A DNA stretch of 24,685 nucleotides from Didymodactylos carnosus. Taxonomy: Eukaryota > Rotifera > Eurotatoria > Philodinida > Philodinidae. The translations under genes were made by a program, and so were the position numbers. This document shows positions 18,301 through 24,685 of the stretch, piece by piece. The DNA lies in assembly GCA_905250885.1 (NCBI GenBank), contig CAJNOQ010002374.1, forward strand, positions 1 through 24,685. The letters are read 5' to 3'. The stretch's first letter is position 1. The number at the start of each line of letters is the position of its first letter. The notes below the pieces were generated by a model. That model did not search any database. It had not been told where the DNA came from and saw only the letters and a list, made by a program, of their open reading frames with translations.

Positions 18301-21231
18301 CTAATTCAGCTGTAGAAAACATAATCAGTCATTAATAATTTGTTCAAAAAAAAAGTTTACATCTTTCTTTACCTTGAAGCGCTAATGCGGCCAAATCAAT
18401 GCTTACATCAAGGGGACATTCTAATTTTCCCGTTCTTACGTCATCTTTTAATTGTAGAACAAAGAAATATCTAAAATGATAAATCCGATAGAAAAAAATA
18501 ATTTATATTATTCGTCGTTTATCCTTTTACCGTGTTAATTCTTCATGTAGAGTTTGTGGTTCTGATGCATAAAATTTAATACGCAAACGGAATGTGTATG
18601 GAGGACCAACTAAAGAAAAATTGTAATTGTTTTAATTAAATCAGGAAAATTAGAATAAGAACTGTCAATACATACTTTTGCATTGTTTTTTTATGCATTT
18701 TGAAGCATCGAGCCAATGCTTAAAAAGAAAATCAATGATATAGTTTATCTGATACCTTATGAGTCAATTAGTAAATATTACCTGAACATTATGTGTATCA
18801 GTGTATTGTAAACCAAAATAATCTTTTTCAATTATATCACTTTGACTAAAAACTTTATCGTATAAAACTTTTCCTATTGCTTTACGCTAAAATATATACA
18901 AAAAGTTTGTCCGTAAGTTTTTTTATTGTAACAAAGTTATTGAAAACACTTCAAGTTAGCTTTTAAATATAGGAGAGCAAATACATTAAAACAGATCATA
19001 ATATCCCACTCTATGCAAATGTGAAAAGCTGCCGTAATAGGAGAGCATATTTCCTGTCTTGCTTATTCTACTTTAGCGTTATACGTAACTAAAGGGATGA
19101 ATACTATAGAGGACTCGGATCTTCTATCGCGTCCTAGCGCTCATAACTTTGAACGAGATTTTCTAAAGCGTCTCTAACAAAAAGCCAATTTTAAGCTGAA
19201 ATCGCTTGATCGAGAGTTCACACTGTGTACAAAGTTGTTTATTCAGCTGATGAACGCTGTTTATTTTTATTATTGTACCATTTTAATTCAGTCTATGAGT
19301 GTATTTCATGTCACATTTACAAAAAAAAAAGCAAAAAGGCGAACGCAAAAACTAATGTTTGATTGAATCCAAAAATCATCATATTTTAGGTCAAAAATCG
19401 ATAAAAAGAGGGAGTCTTTTAACGTGATTTTTGCGTTATGAGTTCAAGAGGGATCTTGTAACAGTGGGGAACTTCTATCGTAGGGAGTCCTCTATTGTGT
19501 CCATCCCTTTAGTTCTTTGTAAAAAACCCGTTTTATTATGTGGCTTGACTAGCCAAGAGATACACAAAGATCTGGAACGTTCTCAGATTAAAGAGAAAAG
19601 TGTGCTAAACATTGTGAGATGTTCCCGCAGTCCACATGTTCTTTCGTTAAAAAAGTAAGATGAAAAGACAACCATCTACTGTTTTGGATAAATTTTGAAA
19701 AATAGGTGTTTGTATTTTTATCATAGTTTTTGAACAAAAGAACGTGTTGACTGCAGGAACATCTCACAATCTTTAGCACACGTTTTTCTTTAACCTAAGG
19801 CGTGCCAGATCTCTGGGTGTCTCGCTGTTCGAAAACTGTAAAAGAAACAAAACGCAAAAAGATCGTTATGAAATTTCATTTCGGTAACAGAGTTAGCTAG
19901 CCAAGCCATATGATAACTTGATTTCTTTTAAGATGCGACGATGTTTTGCTGTAGTGAGAGAAAATATGATATTCGAATAAAGAACAGTATGACTACAGCA
20001 TAAAACTGAAATTAGAACATTTCTATTATCTTTTGCTCAAATAAAAATCGGTTCACAACAAACAGTTAATTTCAAGAGAAAACACGACCAACATTTATAA
20101 TTTGCATTTTTTCTATATATTACACATATAAGTTGTGTGAAAGTATATATTTTGAATAGAGCATACTCGATTATATGTAAAACTGAAAACAGAACATTTT
20201 AATCATATTTCATCTCCGGATCATTTAAAATGTTATAATATGAACTTTAAAATTAAAAAAAAGACTGTACTCATTACATTGACTAAAACAGTGAGTGTCT
20301 AGTTTGAATTATCATCTAAAAGTAGACATTTTCTGTCAAAATAGTGAATTAGAGTAGAAGAACGTTCTATGCCATTGCGAGCAAAACACAATTAACTGAG
20401 TTAAAGTTCTAAATATGTTCGTCAATTTTTATATGAAATCTTCATGATCTTTGTAGAACAGGTCCGTTTTTCAGTAACAGTAAAAGAAACATTTAATTTT
20501 AAGTTTTAAAACAATATGATGATACGTTCTTTCCAACAAAGAAAAAAATCGTATTATTATGTTTTTTATCTTTATTTCAGGAAAAGAAACTTCATTTTCT
20601 TCTTTTTTTTAAATTACATTTGTATTCTTCCATGTTACTCACATAAGAATTGGATAAAAGATGATTAACGATCAACGCCTATAATAAAAGGGAGGCTCAC
20701 GGGAAGAAGAAAAAAAACTAATATTTCCTTTACGATTTAGTTAAATATGTGCATAGGAAGTACAAAAAAATTGTGTAATATAATCATTTGTACCTACACT
20801 GTACATACACAAGATGAAATTATTGGATTATCACACATTCCTTATTTGTTAGAATACAAACAACACATATCACATCACATCACATCTCAATAAATAATAA
20901 AATAAATGTAACCGCATAAATTTCCTCTTTCTTTCGTCAATTAAATCAAATATTGAAGAAGATAATCCAACTGAAAATTCTGCTACGAGTAGTTGTAGAT
21001 TATATTCCAAATTTGAAAAAAAATTCAAGAAATTTATAGTAACCTTTTACATATCAAAGAGTTTTTAGAAGTTAAATATCTTTTGTCCATCATTTTAAAA
21101 GCATATTTCTTAGAACAATTAGTTTTTATTAAATTCCCTCAAACGATACATTCTATCACATGAAGAAAGAAATATACAATGTCACGAAATTGAATCATAA
21201 AATCCAATGCACATAAACATAATAATTGTCA

Positions 21232-21266
<35 letters not shown>

Positions 21267-22358
21267 AAATTTTTATAAAAAAATCTGGGGCCAAAAAAAT
21301 GCAAATATATTAATTTTTTGTCTTTCTTTTTCTTTCTCTTAAATACGTATCGTATTTCTACTAGACTATTTCACCACTACTACTACTATTTTTACTTTTT
21401 GAATACACACATATAAAATAAATAAGCGCAAATATAAGTAGCAGCTGACACTTTGTGAAGAAGAAACAAAGTATATTGAACGTCTCTCTCGTATATATTA
21501 GAATAAAAAATATATGAGCAAAGTCTGAAACACGTCTGACACCCATATCAATAATATATAGTTCGTTGATATAACTTTAAATTTATTTTTTTTTACTAAT
21601 AAAAATGTTTAGTCATACTCATGCCGTTTATCTAATAAAATATCCCAATTTATTATCATTTACTGATAAAATATTAACAATACACTATTGTGTGTAGTAA
21701 ATAAACTTGTTTTACTTTTCACTTCTTTATTAGAAGTTCAACAATAAACTTTGTCTCATTTTTGTTTTCATATCATTCAAGTATCACTCTAAACAATGTA
21801 GTAGATCTCAAGCTATTTAAAATTTTAGATAAAATATCACACAGTATTTTAATTTAACTCTTAAAATTAGTTAGTTTAAAGAAAAAGAAAAATAGACCTG
21901 AAAGATGACTGACTAAAATTTTATCTTTCATTTATTTTTTCAATAATATAATTTCAGAAAACAATACTTTGTATAATATGGAAAAAGAAGAGCAATCATA
22001 GATATCAAGCTATTCATTAGTTACTAAATAAACGATATCCAGCTGTTTTAACTAGAAAATTATGTCTAACTCAAATAATATGAATGAATAAAACATGTTC
22101 TTCTCTATTCTTTGTACTTACATCAACTTCAAAATTGACATCTTCCCCATCAAGAAAAACCACAGTGCATACTAAACCATTTTTAACACTATGTAAAAGA
22201 TTTTTTGTTGTAATTAATTCAAGAGTATTATCATTGTGTTTACTATGTTTTATATAATGATTATTATTATTATTGTTGTTATTATTATTATTATTATTAT
22301 TATTTGTGCGTGTGTTGGTTGTTTGACGAGTAAAAAAACGTATTAACCGAGATGCCAT
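15249..22358 (-). CDS. EPB41L5: EPB41L5/Yurt-family FERM protein, 17 coding exons
   Basis: The family is a membrane-cytoskeleton adaptor that binds Crumbs and restrains apical membrane growth in epithelia. Exons: 22358-22122, 18886-18782, 18718-18676, 18609-18531, 18470-18373, 18309-18183, 18123-18036, 17975-17887, 17823-17575, 17512-17288, 17227-17034, 16974-16825, 16710-16578, 16515-16395, 16332-15948, 15622-15524, 15457-15249. They join in frame to 876 aa. FERM spans about 62-360, with Lys-Asp-Tyr-Phe-Gly-Leu-Gln, Leu-Gly-Leu-Thr-Pro-Thr-Gly and Lys-Ile-Gly-Leu-Phe-Phe-Trp. The FERM-adjacent region (about 364-405) has Met-Gly-Ser-Arg-Phe-Arg and Phe-Glu-Arg-Arg-Pro-Ser. Then come a charged helix (about 405-440), Gln and Asn runs, PPPPIPPR in exon 12, and C-terminal TTEL, a class I PDZ ligand. 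Exon 1 encodes about 15 consecutive Asn. The exon 16 acceptor is uncertain. EPB41L4A/B is the main alternative. Confidence 0.85.
15337..15367. repeat. TTA/AAT microsatellite encoding poly-Asn
   Basis: A trinucleotide run inside the last exon of the EPB41L5-like gene, read as Asn codons on the minus strand. It is likely to vary in length. Confidence 0.9.
16859..16882. repeat. TTG/CAA run encoding poly-Gln
   Basis: Trinucleotide run in coding exon 12, read as Gln codons on the minus strand, just downstream of the proline-rich motif. Confidence 0.85.
19087..19514. mobile_element. Inverted-repeat element, 428 bp
   Basis: The ends AACTAAAGGGATG (19087-19099) and CATCCCTTTAGTT (19502-19514) are exact complements. 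Similarity continues inward for about 45 bp (TAGAGGACTC and TTCTATCG shared on both sides). No target duplication was recognised. No transposase frame. Confidence 0.65.
19534..19915. mobile_element. Foldback element, 382 bp, with a gap in one arm
   Basis: The outer arms TATTATGTGGCTTGACTAGC (19534-19553) and its near-complement at 19896-19915 enclose inner arms of about 90 bp (about 19560-19655 and 19725-19821) sharing GTGAGATGTTCC, GTGTGCTAAA and AGATCTGG. The right arm has about 60 extra bases between its inner and outer parts, probably an insertion. The two small frames here (19431-19658 plus, 19588-19779 minus) encode the same peptide because they are complementary arms, so neither is a gene. 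Confidence 0.75.
21234..21262. repeat. Poly-T tract, 29 bases
   Basis: Uninterrupted T run in the first intron of the EPB41L5-like gene. Its length may be unreliable in assembly. Confidence 0.95.
22261..22304. repeat. TTA/TTG microsatellite encoding poly-Asn
   Basis: Run of TTA with one GTT interruption in the first coding exon of the EPB41L5-like gene, translated as about 15 consecutive Asn before the FERM domain. Confidence 0.9.
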
Positions 22359-24685
22359 ATTTCCATACAGTTCCCATATTCTAAATGATAATTAACGGTA
22401 GTGATAAACGATAGTAGGCTAATAAATCAAACATTTTTTTTTTTTTGCTGAATAAACCATAAAAAAAATCTAGAAAAACAAAACAAAACGTAAATCATAT
22501 ATTGTTACTAGTCGCTCTCTTTCTTTTTTGTCCGTGATTATTCCTTGTTTGCTACTCATACAGTTGTACATATATACCTATCAACAATTGCTATGTGAGA
22601 TGAAGAGAGAGAGAAAGAGAAAGAGAAAAAGAGAGAGGACACAACACACTTTGTGTTGGATTGACGTGCACACGTTTTGTTCATCGGTCAATCATTAAAA
22701 AAAAGTATTTTTTTAAGAGAAAAAAAGAAACACGATTGAAGAACACACGTAGACACTACTAAAAGAGACTAGAGAGAAAGAGAGAGGGAGAAAAAAAACT
22801 ATACGATGAAAAAATATCAGTATATACACAAAAAGCGTTGGAAAAGAGTATATATACAATAATAATAATAATAATGGCAGACATTGTTTCTAATTTTGGT
22901 TAATTACGTTAAAAATCATCATTATACGTATATACAGAACCATCTAAAAAAAGTAGTTTAATGAGCATTATTTAATGAACAAGTGATGATAAATGGTAGA
23001 AAGCAAAGATGAAAAACATATGTTGAACGTCTGCTAATACAAAATTATATAATTAAATTGAGAATCTATGAAAAATGAACTATGAATGTCAATAGCGAAG
23101 AGATTGATTACTTCTGACATAATTATGTTGATACTAACCTTATTCGAAAGACTTGTTCACAATCATCATAAAAAACCTAAGAAATTTGTTCAAACTTTCT
23201 AAAGTCAAAAGATTTATGATGGATAGAAATAGATTAATAATATAAATACTCTCTTTTATCAAATCTAATTTAATTTACTCAATCAGAACAATATGAAAAA
23301 AGTCTGTTATTAATCTTTCCTTTTATTTTTTCTTTCCTTTTTATTTCCTGTTAATGTCTTCTCTGATACCTTTTGATCAGCAATAAGAGGAAACACTTTT
23401 CTATTCTATAAAACATGAAATGATAAGAAAACACAGGTCAATGAACGTGCATAATACACCCATTTTAATGAGAGTAAAAAAAAGCATCGGTCTGGCTAGA
23501 AGAAAGACTTGTCTACTCTGGAAATGTAAGATAAAAATTAAAGTCTCAAATATAATTGCATTTGATGTTTCGTTAGTCTTAACATATTTCTGAAATCTGT
23601 ATCTATCTCTAATCTTTCATTTTAAAAATCTAATCTTTCTAACTTAATATGCTCACCTGTATTGTTCGAATAAAATTAACTTTGCAGATATTGACTGAAG
23701 CGAGACATGTCAAACTTTTGGATTCATTGATTTACATAAAAAAAAAGAACTATCAGGTAAAAAAGATCATTGAATTTTCTTTCGAATTAACATAATCATA
23801 TACATATGCAGATTGTATTCTATTCTAAAAAAATCTAGAGAATAAAGATGTCTACTTATATGTAAAAAAAAAACAACGTCCCATTTATTATGAACATAAG
23901 AGAACAGCTGCATCTAAATGAACGATATCTATTTACCTCGCGTGTTGGTGAAAAGAATGTACACATGTATGAAGATATTCTTTTTTTTTCATTCGGTTAT
24001 ATCTCATAGTATGTTGAACTATTATATAGAATTAAGAATGAAGAGTAATGACGTGCATTTCTCACAAATCTTTTAGAAGGAATGAATGGATGAGTCAATG
24101 AAAACAAAAAAAAAAGAGACAAATCTATTTGTGACCCAAACAGTGATTATATTAGGTTCTACACGAAACTATCAGTATAATCTTGTAATTAGTATTGCAC
24201 AATTCTATGAAATGTTTATCAATTTAAGGTCATAAATGTCTGTCTTTTCATGGGAAATGTCTACGCACAAAGTTTTGCTTTACTTGTGAGATCGCGACAC
24301 ACATCTACGCATTAATGACATTAAACCTTACTCACTGTATAGGTTTTCAAAGAAATATATTTTTTTTTAAAATGATATTGTATTTGTTCTATCTTTTGTG
24401 CCGTTAGCTCGAACAAACAATTCGGAATAAAATAGATCCTACTATTTTTCAAGAACTGCATGTCAAACAAACATTACCTTGAATTACTACACTTTCTCTC
24501 ATTCATTAAATAACTTGACATAGTACTATAGATTCGATATGCAACTTATTCTAATGTTTTATAAGATGCACCCAGGGCAGCCTTGCAGTGAAATTTATTT
24601 TTCGACACTTCATACACCATTCGATAGAGAATTTCGCGGTGATCACGAATATCACTTCCAAGGCTCTCAGAACCCTTTCCTCACT
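22359..24685. other. Upstream region of the EPB41L5-like gene; no gene seen
   Basis: A good acceptor on the minus strand (TTATCATTTAG, ending at 22381) precedes the start codon by about 22 bases, so an upstream non-coding exon is likely. Two out-of-frame ATGs lie in that leader. Donor-like sites on the minus strand occur near 23658 (ACAG|GTGAGC), 23939 (CGAG|GTAAAT) and 24477 (CAAG|GTAATG), any of which could end that exon. Simple repeats include GA/GAAA runs at 22601-22637 and 22771-22797 and an AAT run at 22858-22875. Confidence 0.5.
24618..24634. repeat. 17-bp match to the arms of the 12101-13016 element
   Basis: CATTCGATAGAGAATTT occurs here, at 12186-12202 and, inverted, at 12915-12931. 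The flanking sequence differs, so this may be a related but distinct family member whose remainder lies beyond the window. Confidence 0.5.

Larger units (their letters stand above)
18887..22121 (-). other. EPB41L5-like long first intron (3.2 kb)
   Basis: The donor is GAT|GTAAGT at 22122/22121 and the acceptor TATTTTAG before 18886. Every other intron in this gene is 59-66 nt except two (114 and 325 nt). It contains two foldback elements (19087-19514, 19534-19915), a poly-T tract and otherwise AT-rich DNA with no coding exon recognised. Confidence 0.7.

Overview
This window looks like an AT-rich animal genome, most likely a rotifer (a bdelloid such as Rotaria or Adineta would fit). The reasons are two clearly metazoan genes (Rab3 and an EPB41L5/Yurt-type FERM protein), many GT-AG introns of about 59-66 nt, Asn- and Gln-rich homopolymers, and many small foldback DNA elements. 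The species assignment is inference. Every gene that can be supported is on the minus strand.

Left part (1-6100). A possible partial exon runs off the left edge. Two abutting near-perfect palindromes (263-340) adjoin the 3' end of a 5'-truncated, frameshifted non-LTR retrotransposon (342 to about 2681, minus). A frame broken by one stop (3144-3731, minus) may be a decayed gene. Next is an intact intronless 257-aa gene (3786-4559) with a RanBP2-type zinc finger, a myristoylation-like N-terminus and a small-residue-rich hydrophobic C-terminal half. A hAT-type non-autonomous element (5490-6072) follows, with 12-bp terminal repeats, a perfect 8-bp target duplication and an interior built of palindromic CGGTAA-type repeats.

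Middle (6100-15250). About 1.7 kb without a recognisable gene precedes RAB3 (7838-9996, plus a likely 10-codon first exon at 13234-13263). RAB3 carries two intact alternative copies of one internal exon (9133-9257 and 8524-8648). Both are 125 nt and in the same phase, and both encode the segment containing the NKxD guanine-binding motif. This is the classic layout of mutually exclusive exons and is the main finding here. The 3.2-kb first intron is packed with foldback elements.

Right part (15249-24685). A 17-exon gene for an EPB41L5/Yurt-family protein of about 876 aa has a FERM domain, a FERM-adjacent region, a charged helix, an SH3-ligand-like proline motif and a C-terminal -TTEL PDZ-ligand motif. 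Its 3.2-kb first intron again holds foldback elements. The last 2.3 kb is upstream sequence rich in simple repeats.

Functionally, Rab3 acts in regulated vesicle exocytosis and EPB41L5/Yurt in epithelial polarity. Nothing in the sequence ties the neighbouring genes into one pathway, and they probably adjoin by chance. Exon boundaries were read by eye from splice consensus, reading frame and protein-family similarity; they were not computed or checked against transcripts.
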